A stretch of 64,000 nt of DNA, taken from the NCBI RefSeq assembly GCF_051622035.1, contig NC_135357.1, positions 32,158,191 to 32,222,190 of the forward strand, read 5' to 3'. The DNA is from Arctopsyche grandis (lineage: Eukaryota; Arthropoda; Insecta; Trichoptera; Hydropsychidae). This document shows, piece by piece, positions 1 through 12,620 of the stretch. The translations under genes were made by a program, and so were the position numbers. How positions within the stretch are numbered: the stretch's first letter is position 1; every line of letters begins with the position of its first letter. Below the pieces are notes generated by a model, which saw nothing but the letters and a program-made list of their open reading frames with translations, was not told where the DNA came from and did no database searches.

Positions 1-207
1 TCATATTGTTGTCAAGTGAGGAATGTCCATAGACCTTTTCAAATAATTTTGGCATAAGTCGTATTTGATGCTTGGTGCTCGACGTATGTCCGATAAAAAC
101 TTCTCTGGGCAAGGGCAATGGGCAAGTGCATCGTTAAATATTGCACAATGCATTAAAAAACACACAATAAACAACATGGGATACATTTTTATAAGTAAAT
201 TGATCAT
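1..207 (-). CDS. possible small secreted peptide (68 codons)
   Basis: An open frame on the minus strand that closes with TGA at the very edge of the window. From the second Met (residue 8) it reads as a signal-peptide-like stretch: a hydrophobic core with residues LFIVCFL, ending near DALA, followed by a short cysteine-containing tail (HCPCPEKF, one further Cys) and a basic segment. No family was recognised. The stop gives a mature part of only about 40 residues, so it could be a peptide gene, a first exon, or chance. The flanking 208-680 is AT-rich with no other gene signal. Only the hydrophobic leader supports the call. Confidence 0.2.
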   Translation of the reverse strand: MINLLIKMYPMLFIVCFLMHCAIFNDALAHCPCPEKFLSDIRRAPSIKYDLCQNYLKRSMDIPHLTTI

Positions 208-689
208 TTAAGTAACATATTATTCAACTAACATCGTAGTTTGACAGTTTTTAAAAAGTTTCATGGCGATCGCCCGCATTCTACATAAAATTTCAGGGGT
301 GGTACCAGAGAAATGTACAAATTATTTTTAAATAAATGTAAAAACATTTCTATTGGTATTGGTATAAACATCGTTCATTTTATATTATACATATTTTTGT
401 TGAAACTATACATTACACGTTAATTTAAGAGTTCCAAGGACAGACAAATGCAAAACAGTGGATAAAAATAATCCCCCAATTGATAAAAGAAACGGATTGG
501 CCAACACCACCATATACTCAAATTGTAAATAAATCTATATCAAAACAAAACTTTAATTTCTGTAGTGAATATGTGATGACCCTGATTATATTCCGTGCGT
601 TGCAGCGTAGTTATGGAGACGTACCGCGTATTACTGACACAATTTATTTATTCGTAAATGCACTTTTATATTACATATTATAGCATTTC

Positions 690-910
690 TCTGGATATAA
701 CATAATAACTCAAGATTTCGCGAGAGAAATGAGAAGGGAAAGCCAATTTTGCAGGAATCGTTTCAATGAAAATCAGAAAAAAATTGGCACTCTGATAGGA
801 AACGACTGACCTAGTCACAAACCAAGGTCTGGCCAACGGCAACCAGTGTAACGCGAACTCATAACCACACTGACCATAGCAAGTTATGCTAACAACTAGT
901 CCACGGTGCT
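690..910 (-). repeat. tRNA-headed SINE, minus orientation
   Basis: Read on the minus strand it has a head with GGACTAGTTGTTAGCATA, a box-B-like region, then the family body GGCCAGACCTTGG followed by CGTTTCCTATCAGAG and CCAATTTTTTTCTGATTTTC. The same body recurs at 16062, 19978, 27660 and elsewhere in this window, which identifies it as an interspersed repeat. Confidence 0.7.
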
Positions 911-950
911 AAACAAGCATATGAACATTGAAATGTTGTAGTAAAAACTA

Positions 951-3005
951 CCATATTACAATGTCAATCAACCACAAACGTACAGACCAACTCTTCAAAG
1001 TTCATCCCAGATAAATGCACAGATTTCAACACGAGCACTTGGACGCGTACATACGATACGAGCAATTTCACCGCGACGTACGCGAAAACTGACGCACGAT
1101 AAACAAGCCGAGTTACAGAACACTGACGATTCTGGGGCAACCTTTTCACTGACCTCACTAATTTTTCGAATTCGACCAGCGGCACATATTCACAACACTC
1201 GTAGTGTTTATAAATAAATAAAGCGATTGGGGGGGGACTCGGGCGATAAGACGGTGGCGATATTATCAGCCGAGGGAGCACCTCGGTTCAGCGAGACTAG
1301 GGGTCAGAGGGATCACCGAGATCGACGGGGTCACGCAGAATCGGACCGCAGCGAGACATATGTACAAAAATCTCAACTCATTCACTTTACGGGGGTTATG
1401 CCGGGCGTGCGTGAACGATAAATTCGCGATAGTAATTAATCTATAGTGTCGGTCAACTGTGAAATACACACAAACACACAATCTGGGGGCCCCGACTTTT
1501 GTTTATGTTTCAATTAACTCTCCGATACAATCATCTATAATTGACGATACAAAATTGCACACCCATCATCATCATAATAATAATAACAATAGAAGAGCGG
1601 AATGCAATCGAACCGTCACTATTATCGAATTCAATTCCGACGAACGCACCGTTTTGAGGAGTCAAGGGATTGACGGCAATTCGAAATTGGTATCTTAGAG
1701 GATGACCCTAAAGGTCGATAGGCCGCGAAGATGCGCAAGTGCAAATATCGGGGGAACCGTAGTAACCTCTTACTATCGAAACGAACGAATACTATTTATA
1801 ATATATACACAAAAACAACTCGTCAGGTTATCACAACCTTTTTCTGCATATAAAATATATATACATATACGGAATGAAGACGATAACAATAATTATCGAT
1901 ATCGAATAGAATTATATTAAATACATGCAGATATAATGAAATATTAGAGTTAACATTTATAAACTTGAGGAATAATCTTCGTATGTATGTTTAAATTTTA
2001 TAATAACAAGTTTTGCATTTGAAATATGACTGAGCAGAAGAGTTCTATCGTTAAAATTTAGACAGTATATTGGTTTCAATCCTCACTCGGATACATTTTA
2101 TTGTGATTTCATCTGATCATGCAGACTGACAATACGCAAACAATCCAATAAATACGTACACAACAAATCAAAAGAGAAGAACCGGAATCGTAAAATGTTT
2201 ACATATAAACAAACACAGCTATTGATAAACAAATCTGAGAGGAAAAAGGTTTCTATTTCTAGCGCCGAAGCGACGATACCGAACCATCATATCATTTTAC
2301 AAATATAAATATTTGCACGAAAATATCTCTAAAAACGAATCGAAATTTCAACACGATTTTTGAGAAACGCGCTAATCGTACAGAAAACAGCCGAGTTCAA
2401 CGATTATCACACACTGCGTGCAAAAAATTGTCTATACGCATTGTTTATTTTATTTCAAACGTGCAATTGTGTATGCATAGATGTAAAATAACCAACTTGA
2501 TGACCTTTCGAAACAATGAAATGCTTTCTACATCACGGCAGCGAGTTGAAGTGCAACTTTAAGTTTGAAATTAGCAAACGTCACTAAACGCCGCTCAAAC
2601 AACACCATATTGAATAAATACTGTCGTAAAATATAAACTTTATATCTATGAATTAATAATTTCTTAACATTACTAGTACTATAGTTATCATCGCGGTGTT
2701 AAATGAAACACAAGTTGAGATTGTTTTGTTAACGATGTGCAAATTACTGGTCAGGTTTATTACAATTGATTTCGCAAGTTCATCCGCACAATACCGGTTA
2801 CTTGCAGATTGTTTCAGAAACGAACGGAACAAAATCTCCATTAAACGATAATTAAGGCAGGCCTCGAGCACAGTCGGTAGGAATTCAGCTACGGAAAGTT
2901 CTTGGAAAGCAAATGATTCGAAGACGTGCGGTACGGATTTGATATCTATGTACTCTTTCTACGGAGTCAATTCATCGATTTTGCTTTTTTATTTTTAACA
3001 TATTA
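951..3005. other. intergenic, nothing recognised
   Basis: Mixed-composition sequence with short chance frames only. 1557-1590 has a CAT/AAT microsatellite-like stretch. I see no exon with matching splice sites, no known repeat head and no RNA gene. Confidence 0.4.
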
Positions 3006-3066
3006 GCCACAGTGACATTACAGAGAACTCTAACGCGTCACTGTAGCCAGTCATACAATCATTACA

Positions 3067-3600
3067 TAATAATAATAATAACCTTAATAATAAATCAACC
3101 ACTAGCGTTGCTCAGCAACCACTCAACCAGTTTAGCACAGTTTACATTGAAGAGGTCAATTTCACCAGCAACCCGGTTGAGCAGATACATCGCTCTAGAT
3201 ATTGGAGACGTTGCCAACATATTTGTGCGAGCCACAGGAGGAGAAAACAAATCACGATTCCTCGGGTCCTTGAACTTACTAGGTGCATAAAACTTAAATT
3301 CATTAAGAACCTGCGGATTGTGTACTATCCCATTAAATAGCTTAAAAAAGTGCTTTTGCAGAAACATAACACAACGAGACTCCCAATGAGTTGAAGCCTA
3401 ACGAACCTAATAGGAATGCAATAGGATGTATAGTCGAGGATAATAACCATACAATTTCATATAAAGATATCTGAGAAACCGTTTTTGGATTCTCTCAATC
3501 TTCAATGAACGAGTCATATGAGTAGGACTCCATATAATGGAAGAAAATTCTAGAATGCTACGTACTAGAGATTCATAAAGAATTTTAAGCACCAACGCAC
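3067..3600 (-). pseudogene. 3' end of a jockey-type non-LTR retrotransposon ORF2, broken
   Basis: Two minus-strand frames follow one another in the correct order. 3595-3407 reads LKILYESLVRSILEFSSIIW and KIERIQKRFLRYLY, the segment that follows the reverse transcriptase core in jockey-group ORF2 proteins. 3367-3095 reads FFKLFNGIVHNP, APSKF, RNRDLF and a TSPISRAMYLLN-like end, the usual ORF2 C-terminus. The two pieces are in different frames, so the copy is dead. A (TTA)n run at 3067-3080 follows on the 3' side, as in elements with simple-repeat tails. The RT catalytic part is absent (5' truncation). Confidence 0.75.
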
Positions 3601-3605
3601 TCTAA

Positions 3606-3722
3606 AAGTTTACTAACTCGTAGTAAGAATCCCAGCATTGTTGTGGCCCGCAAACAAATATTGTCTTACTAACTCGTAGTAAGAATCCCATCATTTTTTG
3701 TAGCCCGCAAACAAATATTGTC
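3606..3722. repeat. 57-bp direct tandem duplication
   Basis: Two adjacent copies begin with TTACTAACTCGTAGTAAGAA and end with GCAAACAAATATTGTC, at about 3609-3664 and 3665-3721. They differ by a few substitutions. The function is unknown. Confidence 0.8.
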
Positions 3723-3947
3723 TATGTGCCGTTTAAAATAAAAATTATTTGAGAACATGACCCTCAAATCGCAAAATTCATCCACAAACACCACTTAGGT
3801 GATAGGGATAAATAAATCAAGCGATTTGAAGATCTTAACAGTGCATCCAAGTCCAACTGGAGAAGGGCTGCGTCACTATGAGACTTCACTGTCTTTAAAA
3901 GTTATATGAAAAAAACATAGAAAATAAAAAAAATAAATAGTATGAAC

Positions 3948-4696
3948 CTGTGAAAGGTTTCCCGTCGACCCGCTTGAGCCAGTAGATGCGTTGGGCATGC
4001 GGTCGGCTCTCGCGCTCGTACCCGTCCCACTGCTGTCTGAGGAGTGTACGACAGACCCGACAACACCGACGAGCACCCCCTGACCATCCGGTCGGGGGTG
4101 CGTGCGTCTCCAGAAACGGATAGTGAGGTTCACCAGGCGGCGCGTGCTCGGCACGAGCGTACAACGTCCACTCGGCGTGTCCGACGGCACCGCACACAAA
4201 GCACACGGCCCTGTCCTGATGACCGGCACCCCTCCGCTCACCCTCACCCTTAGTATCCTTGCCTAAATATTCACCCTGTCCCTGTTTACTCAGCGCATAC
4301 TCGTCACTACCTTTCTGTCCCATATAATCAGTCTGTTTCACTACGACGTGCTCGGCCGGCTTGATCGCGTACGGCGCGTCGTTCCTCTTCCCGTAGTCTT
4401 GGTATCTTCGGTCATCGCCGGACGGCTTCATAACACTCCCGTACATATCCACTTTAGTACTGTTCGCATACGGCTCGTCTACCTTTGCCGTATTGTTCTG
4501 TTTGATGTTATTCACATACGGATCTACCGGTTTGGTGTTGTTGTAGAATTGCACAGAGTTCCGAGACAGTTCAGGCGGTTTGCCGTATATCTCCTGTTTC
4601 GGAGTTAGTGGTTTAGAATTGTTCATGTATGGGTTTCCATCTGATGGTGGTTTGGAGTTTGTCAGTGCGAAGGAGGTGGGTTCGCGCTGGTCATGG

Positions 4697-4740
<44 letters not shown>

Positions 4741-4753
4741 TTGTTGTTGTTGC

Positions 4754-4808
<55 letters not shown>

Positions 4809-4837
4809 GCTGTTGTTGCTGTTGTTGCTGTTGTTGC

Positions 4838-4898
<61 letters not shown>

Positions 4899-5067
4899 GG
4901 TGTCGGAAGGCGTCGAGCGGTTCGGCCGGATGAGGGAAAGGTTCACTGCCGGGGCGGGGTCGGGGCTCCGGGGGGGAGAGCGTGGCGGCTGGAGGCTGTG
5001 GTTCGGAGTTGGGTCGCTCGCGCCCGCCACCGAGCTCGCTCTTTATGTAAGCCTTGGCCTTTTCCAT
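3948..5067 (-). CDS. first coding exon of a polyglutamine protein with a cysteine-rich module (partial gene)
   Basis: The exon runs from an acceptor (TTTGCAG, first exonic base 5085) to a donor at 3947-3946 (ACAG|GTTCAT). The ATG at 5067 is supported by an in-frame TAG upstream within the exon, so 5085-5068 is 5'UTR. It encodes about 373 residues: MEKAKAYIKS start, a Pro/Glu-rich segment, 67 consecutive Gln at residues 57-123, a low-complexity region with recurring NNxKP-type units (residues about 140-230), then a compact conserved-looking module: CFVCG, HYPFLETHAPP, CRVC, LLRQQWDGYE, RIYWLKRVDGKPFTG. The CxxC pairs suggest metal binding, and the whole looks like a nuclear regulator. I do not recognise the family with confidence. 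Later exons lie outside the window or were not found. The frame continuing past 3948 (YYLFFLF) is intron read-through. Confidence 0.72.
4699..4899 (-). repeat. CAG/CAA repeat, 67 uninterrupted Gln codons
   Basis: The minus strand is pure CAG/CAA from 4899 to 4699, flanked by His codons on both sides. CAA dominates the N-terminal part and CAG runs lie at the C-terminal end, so the DNA repeat is interrupted although the peptide is uniform. The mix should make the tract less prone to slippage than a pure CAG run. Confidence 0.95.
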
Positions 5068-5085
5068 CCTCCGTGGCTACGGCCT
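5068..5085 (-). other. 5'UTR part of the polyQ exon, with splice acceptor
   Basis: The acceptor reads GTTTGCAG|AGGCCG on the minus strand. The in-frame TAG between acceptor and ATG shows that an upstream non-coding exon must exist. Confidence 0.7.
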
Positions 5086-5799
5086 CTGCAAACAACACAA
5101 AATTGGTGAACGTTAAAAATCGTCCGAATATTGTGACGTGAATGCGTGCGTGTACGAGGAGCTAATGCTGTTTGCTGAGGTAATTTGAAACGATTCGAAC
5201 TGACCGGCATCGATACCGAGTGAAGTTTTGTCTTATGACATGTATGAGTGTAAACACAACCAGGAGTTGAAATTATATAAAACTAAAAGTCAAAATTTAC
5301 TTCTAAATTATTGAAAGTATTCAGACACAGCAATAGTATGAGAATTTCAATGATCAATATATATGTATATACATATGTACTTGATAAAGATTGAAACGTT
5401 TGCAAAATTGGATTATAGTTAGAGAATGCGCTTTTGATCAGATACCATAAAACTTTTTGAAGATATATCGTCAAAGATATATCGAGAGATAAGAATGAAT
5501 AATAAGCTAGAAAATTAGTGATCAGAGTGAAAGATAGCTAAATTATTTCATATAAATCTCAAAAGATTAAAACAGATGCAGATCATATAGATTGGCCAAA
5601 TTAAAAACAAAATGGTTAAATTGCTTCAACGAATGTTAAGATATCCCACCGAATTGTTTCAAACTTATCCCGTTTCGACTAATATTTATCTGGAATATGA
5701 ACATAAGTTTGAATTTGAGCCATTATCGGAACACGAGGAAAAAATCCCCGACACAAAATTCCAGCATCTTGATTATAAATAATCTTCAATGATTCTTCT

Positions 5800-6110
5800 A
5801 ATACCAGCAGTATGGCCCGATGATTGCGTTAATGCTAACAGCCGAGAGGTTCCTGAGTTGACCTTGATTGAAAAGAATTTATTCAGAGTATTGTCTGTAA
5901 TACTGCTGTTCAAACTAGGATATTTGTGACTTCAATCAATCAAAGTCAATCATTTCCTATCAGAGTTTGACAAATTATCTGATAAATGGATTATAATTTA
6001 AATGGTTCCTCATCAAATTGGTAAAACCAACCTGTTACCGCTATTTGAATACAAAATTTATAATTTATAAAATTAATATATGTCGCTCAAGGGCAATCCG
6101 AAAAACGACA
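5800..6110 (+). repeat. SINE, plus orientation
   Basis: The head contains CAGCAGTATGGCCCGATGAT and a GAGAGGTTCCTGAG region. The body has CTGTTCAAACTAGGATATTT, GTGACTTCAATC and TTTCCTATCAGAGTTTG, the same module order as other copies here. The 3' part is diverged. Confidence 0.6.
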
Positions 6111-8097
6111 TCATGGGAAAATATACAATTGGGTCCATTGCCTATGTCGCCTTTTCCAAGTATAAATAACAACACTGAGCAACAAAAAAAGAATTACCAG
6201 AGCGGATATTAACCAATCTTTACTATGTTTGACGCACTGAATTCGAATATGACAGTAATTTCTGATGGTTTACTCTCGTTTGAGATATGAGCGTTAAAAA
6301 AATGCACAATTTTTAGTTTTTTTTTTTACTTTCGCTGTCTTTAACTCAAAATCTAGTATTGCTTTGCCACAAGGGAGTATTGGAATCAACAGTCAGATGT
6401 TTTTCGCATTGATTATGATTTTTAATTACTTTACAATACGTATAATTAATTATCCAGCGAATTTTGAGTCAAAAATATTTTTTTCCCGTACTATTATGCA
6501 TTAGTTGGGCCAATTTTATATTTCACTAAGTTTACAAGGACTGGTTTTTTATATCACTGTTTTTTTATTTACGAAAATTCACTGTCATATTGGGTCAAAC
6601 TAAGTTAAAATTGATAATCTCCGCCCCGGTTAGTAAAAAAACGTGATTTTTTGTTGCTTAGTGTAAATCTACAAAATGTTGTAGAATCAGAGGAAGAAGA
6701 TCATTGCCCAAACCAATTGCAATTAAAATTTTAAAAAAAATCTTCAATTCTTAAAATAGTATACTCAATTCCGAGTTGCATGCAAAGAATTGTACCAGAA
6801 ATGGTATTCATCTAGTAATATCCGATTTTCTGAAGGGATAATGATGAGGATTTATAAACAGTGATGCCAGTTTCACAAACTAGCATCATAATCGCTAAAA
6901 TTTAAGCCGTTTACATTTCAATTAGCAAGCACTTAACTTTTGCAGTAGATTAGAATTGTTATAAACACTACACAATCTATTGTTTACGGCCTAGTACATG
7001 TATAAAACTATTCCATACAAAACACATGTATGAAAACGTGTTTAAATCACTAATTTGAACAACAATACAGTACGGAATTGTATGAAATCAATTAACTTTT
7101 CCCACATAAAAGAAATTACAATCACGTATCAAATCCAAACGATTAGTCAGCAAAACCGAACACTCAGCCGGAAAAGTCCCACACTAAATAGACAGATTTA
7201 TCAATGATCAATTACGATAGACACATGTCAACCGGACATTTTAGCACAATCATCGCGTCGCACTAACATCCGATAATTGACAAACACACCGGGAGAAGTT
7301 AGAGCTATGCGCAAATTAAATTCAATTAACACACATACATATATCGGAAAATACAAGAAGAAAAAAAGCCAATTTTAACTTTTAGTGTCGAATCAACGAT
7401 ACGAGGTGTATGACTTATTGATTTGCGAAAATTTAATGAACATTTCGTAGACATTAGCGCCGTTGTGTTGACGTTCGGACAGGATTTGTTTTGACATACG
7501 TTCCTCTCCGCTAGACGATGCCCGTTGAAAAATGTATACACGTCAAATTTGACTACGGCAAAGACAGCGTCAAATATTTGTTCATTGAGTCGATTTTATT
7601 TCTATTAACCCAAATATTCGCGGTGACCCAAATCGACGAAAGGTGAATTGAATTTTGGACTTTGGTGATCGTTTCCCAATTCAAAGCAGGAACATTCGAC
7701 TCGTGGGTTCGACGGCCTACTAACAACGTCGGGTCGCAGCTAATTTGAAGGAAACACGAATTAATTTGATACAAACTGTGTGGGCGATATTACACGACTT
7801 CGCCTTACGCACTACTTGGCGCTTTCTAAACATTTCGACCTATTCATTCTATGTAGTTCTAAGCATTCTTAACAATTCACAATTGAATACAAAACAACTG
7901 ATTTTAAAAAAGGCACTCTTTAAAGCGACAACATCATTGTAATAAAATACGGTTTCCCGATAAAACCGCGCGGGACAAAATCGCTTGCACAAAACTACGC
8001 AAACCAAAATAGCGTGGCGACAAAATCGCGCAACGCATATGGTAATTGAATTATTAGTCGCATTGAGATCGCCCAAAAGACAATTTTTGACATGAAA

Positions 8098-8190
8098 ATT
8101 GCGAATACGGAATATTTCGCACTCGATTTCTCGTTAGTATGATAGTAATCGTTAGTGTGATGGACCTTTCGGCTGCCAGATGATCAACAG
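8098..8190. mobile_element. fragment of the ATTCCGC-family MITE
   Basis: Shares GCGAATACGGAATATTTCGC and CTCGTTAGTATGATAG with the copies at 47636 and 51369. Only one end is preserved. Confidence 0.5.
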
Positions 8191-8321
8191 ATGATCAGAC
8201 GAATTACAAAGATATGAGGATACGGACAACACCTAGGCATGTGCATGGGCATCACCTAGTGCCGTACGACTCAGTGTGTCTGCGCCTTAAAGCTTGGAAA
8301 GAAACACCACAATAGATATAT

Positions 8322-8773
8322 TGTAACGTAGAGACTAGGTGATTGGCGTTCGTCTCATATCGCGTTCACGCCAAAAAGGCCTAGACGTATGAACAAGCTG
8401 TAGACAACAGCCAATAAGGTCTCGCGACCCCATCGAGCAATGATCTTTCTATGTTAAGAGTACCCGCTGGGTATAAACATTAGACGGTTTTGGTTCGTGC
8501 TTCATTCGGAGCTGGCAGGCCGACGGATCAAAAACAATAAACTACCTCTACCACAACTACTGCGTCTTTCAATCCGATCAGTTATACTTCCAAACCTAGA
8601 CCTTATTGGCCATCGACCAATGATACAACTGTGTTGATAGTACCCGCTGGTATTAGACGGTTTTGGCACGTGCTTCATTCGGAGCTGGCCGACGGATCAA
8701 GAACCATAAAATACCTCTACCACTACTATTTCATCTTTCACTCCGATCGGAAACCCCTCTACACGTCTCTACA
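8322..8773. mobile_element. LTR-like repeat with internal duplication
   Basis: Begins TGTAACGTAGAGAC and ends GTCTCTACA, giving short inverted termini. Contains TATAAA-like and AATAAA motifs and an internal partial duplication (the segment with GAGTACCCGCTGG, GACGGATCAA, ACTACCTCTACC occurs twice). A relative lies at 24909-25183. No clear target duplication was found. Confidence 0.55.
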
Positions 8774-9817
8774 TCATCCGACTCACACTACATGAATCAC
8801 GCTCAATAACAAAATGACAATCAATTATTTTCAAAGTCAACATCCAGAAACAACCGACTCAGCCAAGCAAAAACAAAAAGCTTCAAAAACTTGATCGGTC
8901 AACCGGCTCATTTAACACTTTGAATGACAAGTAGTTCTATCCGTGTTTGGTCGATTAAAAACAAATTATCTACCATATATATAAATACAACAACGCGTCG
9001 GTTGCATATTAAAAAACAAACAAACAAAATTAAACAGAAATAAACAAAGACCAGTCGCAAATATCAAAACCGGAAAGGTACACATAAAATAATAATAGAC
9101 ATTAACAATGTATAAAAAAAAAACCGGTAACACAAATTCAATGCCAGGCGAATTTATTAGTAACTGGATAACAAAGCACGCTAGTTATCATGCACATAAA
9201 CGTTTTATGCACTTCAATCGTACGCAATCTGGAACAATGACAAAGCAGTGATGCTGCGTAAGAATTAGAGTGTGTGCGTGACTTTTTTGTTTCCGATCGC
9301 TGTATATGAAACTTTAATTCGGTCAAATTCAAGCTGGATAAATTGGTATCAGTTGTCGTAGGTCGTACGTGAGCTGCCACTATGTAGTGAAAGTTTCGTC
9401 AGAGCAATTAGCATATAAGAGAGCATTGAATTTTTTTTAAATTTAACATGTGTGTTCTCTCCGATTGGTTACACTCGAAAGTAAAATACATAATTAAGCG
9501 TAATATGTATATGAAAAAATATTTTATATAATTTAAATTTTATTAACATCCATTTCAAGTAAAAAAAATACGAATAAATTTGAAGCGACGTGAAATTTTA
9601 TTTAAATTGCTATATTTATACTTAAATAATAAAAAAGCCGGGGCTGGCTAGGTCGCATTGATTCGTAATTTGTATGAAAATTATCATACCGCACATAATA
9701 AATTTGCATAAATAACGCAATTTAAAATCATTTATTGAGTATATAATAATAAATTGATGAGTCAGACGGATCTGGTCGTATCGAATTGTCAACTGCGATC
9801 GGGCCTGTTAAGCGTAA

Positions 9818-10102
9818 GGGCGAAAACACACAGTGATGAACGGAACATCGTGTGCATGGCTCCCCGGTGTGGGTGGTCTCCTATATTTCTTCAAATATGG
9901 GATACACCATCATCGATCACATCGATCAAGCAAGGATAAATACAAGGATACAATTTTACCGACAACACCCCCAGAGGATCAATTTTGGGGCGGGGCGTGC
10001 TGGGTGTTCCATGAATGTGCAAGGCACGGCCCATTTTTTTCGCATGTTTAAAAGTATCTAAAAATAACCATGTGCCACGTGCACCGCTGTGTGTTTTCGC
10101 CC
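9818..10102. mobile_element. Harbinger-like MITE with TAA target duplication
   Basis: Terminal inverted repeats GGGCGAAAACACACAG and CTGTGTGTTTTCGCCC, flanked by TAA on both sides (9815-9817 and 10103-10105). 285 bp, no coding capacity. Related copies lie at 10954, 17917, about 25905, 28195 and 58553. A 3-bp T-A target duplication is typical of PIF/Harbinger. Confidence 0.8.
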
Positions 10103-10953
10103 TAAGAGACGGTCTCGATTCATTTTGTAAAACTCACTGAGCAGAACGTTGTGAGTGACACTCCTGCCCATCAAAAAACTGTAATCTGATTTTTTGCTTG
10201 TTCGTAATTACGTGTATTGTTATTTGGTATTGCCCGAATGGGTATCCTATGTATAGTTGATAATAAGCAGTCACCAATTTGGTCCAGACAAGTGTAACAA
10301 ATATTTCATGGTCCAATTAATTCATTTACAAGCGTATTCTTCGCTAATATATACACTTACGTCAATTTTATGCGGTTCATATTAAATGCAAATTATAAAA
10401 AAAAAATTCGGACGTTATTACCATAACATTGCACCGTTGTTTTAGTATTTTACATAAGCTACGTGCGATATCCCGTATTTTTTGCGATTTTTTGCAAAGT
10501 GAAGTTGTTGTTTCTGTGTCGGCGTTGAGGAAGGTTGAAAATAAGCCCAACCGGCATTGTTTTGTGCAAACTCGGGCCGCGGCTATTACAAAGCGGCCCA
10601 AACCAGGCGAGATTTGGGCATTGCTGAGCGATATCCCCCTCCTTTCCAAACTTAATGACCAGCACATTGGAACGCATCTACTCATACTTTTTCTTAAAAA
10701 TATTGGAACGCATCCCTACTTTTTCTACGTAAGCCAAGTATTTTTTTATGCGGTATCCCGCGGAACGCATCTATCGCATAAATAAATAAAAAAGACCCGA
10801 GTATATATAATTATAAAGAGAAACAAAAATGGACTTTGAACCAAATCGATGGTAATCTTAACTTAGACAAACGTACTAGTGGAATTATCCAACTTAGATT
10901 GGGTTAAAATCTTCAAATAAGTCCTTACAGGGAAATAATGGAACCGAGATTTA

Positions 10954-11224
10954 GAGCGAAAACACACAGGGAAGAAAGGCACGTCGTGTGCATGGCTCCC
11001 AGATGTGGGTGCTCTCCTAAATTTCTTCAAATATGGGATACACCGTTATCGACCACTGTCAAGCAAGGATACAATTTTTTTTCCCGAAAACACTCCAGAG
11101 GGTCATTTTGGGGCGGGGCGTGCTGGACTTTCCATGAATATGTACAAGGCACGGCCCATTTTTTCGCACGTTTAAAAGTATTTAAAAAAAACCACGTGAC
11201 ACGTGCATCACTGTGTTTTCGCCC
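10954..11224. mobile_element. Harbinger-like MITE, second copy
   Basis: Same termini (GAGCGAAAACACACAG and TGTGTTTTCGCCC) and the same interior (CATGGCTCCC, TTTCTTCAAATATGGGATAC, TTTTGGGGCGGGGCGTGCTG) as the copy at 9818. Left flank TTA, right flank TTC. Confidence 0.75.
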
Positions 11225-11267
11225 TTCAGGTGACCAGCCATAGTATGATTTTTTTTAAATTTATATA

Positions 11268-11300
11268 CAACTAGCTGTATTACCCGGCTTCGCTCAGTGT
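11268..11300. repeat. ACCCGGCTTCGCTC repeat terminus
   Basis: ACTAGCTGTATTACCCGGCT followed by TCGCTCAGTG, then a long A-rich stretch to 11490. A similar terminus (GCTACCCGGCTTCGCTCGG) occurs at 34936. Such a sequence in two unrelated places marks the end of a dispersed repeat family. The element class was not determined. Confidence 0.55.
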
Positions 11301-11495
11301 TTATAATATAAACCGCTTAAACATGACTAAGCTAATTTAAATTAAAAAAAAAAAAAAATTTTAAATTTTAAAAAAAAATTTTGAAAAAAAATTTAAAAAA
11401 AAATTTTTAAAAAAAATAAAAAAAAAATAAAAAAAAATCAAAAAAAAAATAAAAAAAAAAATTTTAAAAGATCAAAAAAAAAATCAAATTTTTTT

Positions 11496-12620
11496 TTTGC
11501 CTTCTAGGGCTTCGCCCTCGGCACCCCCCTGAGCCTTTGCCTTCTAGGGCTTCGCCCCTCCACGCCCCATGAGCAATTGCCGTTTAGGGCTTCGCCCCCA
11601 TGATCAGTTGCCTTTTAGGGCTTCGCCCCTCCGCGCCCCCATGATTCAAAGCCGTCTAGGGCTTCGCCCCCCTTAGTTAATGCCTTTTAGGGCTTCGCCC
11701 CCCGCACCCCCAAGATTAATTGCCGTTTAGGGCTTCGCCCCCCTTAGCTAATGCCTTTTAGGGCTTCGCCCCTCCGCGCCCCCATGATTAACTGCCGTTT
11801 AGGGCTTCGCCCCCCTTAACTAATGCCTTTTGGGGCTTCGCCCCTCCGCACCCTCATGATTAAATGCCGTCTAGGGCTTCGCCCCCATGATCAGTTGCCG
11901 ATAAGGGCTTCGCCCCTCCACGTCCCCATGGTTAATTGCCGTCTAGGGCTTCGCCCCCATTATCAGTTGCCTTTTAGGGCTTCGCCCCTCCGCGCCCCCA
12001 TTATTAAATGCCGTTTAGGGCTTCGCCCCCCCTAGTTAATGCCTTTTAGGGCTTCGCCCCCAAGATTAATTGCCGTTTAGGGCTTCGCCCCCCTTAGTTA
12101 ATGCCTTTTAGGGCTTCGCCCCTCCGCACCCCCATGATTAAATGCCGTCTAGGGCTTCGCCCCCCCTAGTTAATGCCTTTTAGGGCTTCGCCCCCCGCGC
12201 CCCCAAGATTAATTGCCGTTTAGGGCTTCGCCCCCCTTAGTTAATGCCTTTTAGGGCTTCGCCCCCCGCGCCCCCAAGATTAATTGCCGTTTCGGGCTTC
12301 GCCCCCCTTAGTTAATGCCTTTTAGGGCTTCGCCCCTCCGCACCCCCATGATTAAATGCCGTCTAGGGCTTCGCCCCCCCTAGTTAATGCCTTTTAGGGC
12401 TTCGCCCCCCGCGCCCCCAAGATTAATTGCCGTTTAGGGCTTCGCCCCCCTTAGTTAATGCCTTTTAGGGCTTCGCCCCTCCGCGCCCCCATGATTAAAT
12501 GCCGTCTAAGGCTTCGCCCCCATGATCAGTTGCCTTTTAGGGCTTCGCCCCTCCGCGCCCCCATGATTAATTGCCGTCTAGGGCTTCGCCCCCCTTAGTT
12601 AATGCCTATTAGGGCTTGCG
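11496..12620. repeat. tandem array of GGGCTTCGCCC hairpin units
   Basis: About 35 copies of a roughly 30-bp unit, arranged as alternating dimers of about 60 bp: one half reads TGCCTTTTAGGGCTTCGCCC with a CTCCGCGCCCCCATGATT tail, the other TGCCGTCTAGGGCTTCGCCC with CCCTTAGTTAA. Every unit contains GGGC-TTC-GCCC, a perfect short inverted repeat. Higher-order homogenisation is visible, as neighbouring dimers are nearly identical. Confidence 0.95.

Noticed and set aside
4580-5141. Plus-strand frames of poly-Cys, poly-Val/Ala and poly-Leu, and a minus-strand poly-Asn frame
   Set aside because: They are other-frame readings of the CAG/CAA tract. Only the poly-Gln frame has a supported start, a UTR stop, a splice acceptor and a conserved-looking module.
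11496-12620. Regularly spaced repeats resembling a CRISPR array
   Set aside because: There are no unique spacers: the sequence between cores is itself repeated, and the genome is eukaryotic. It is a VNTR.
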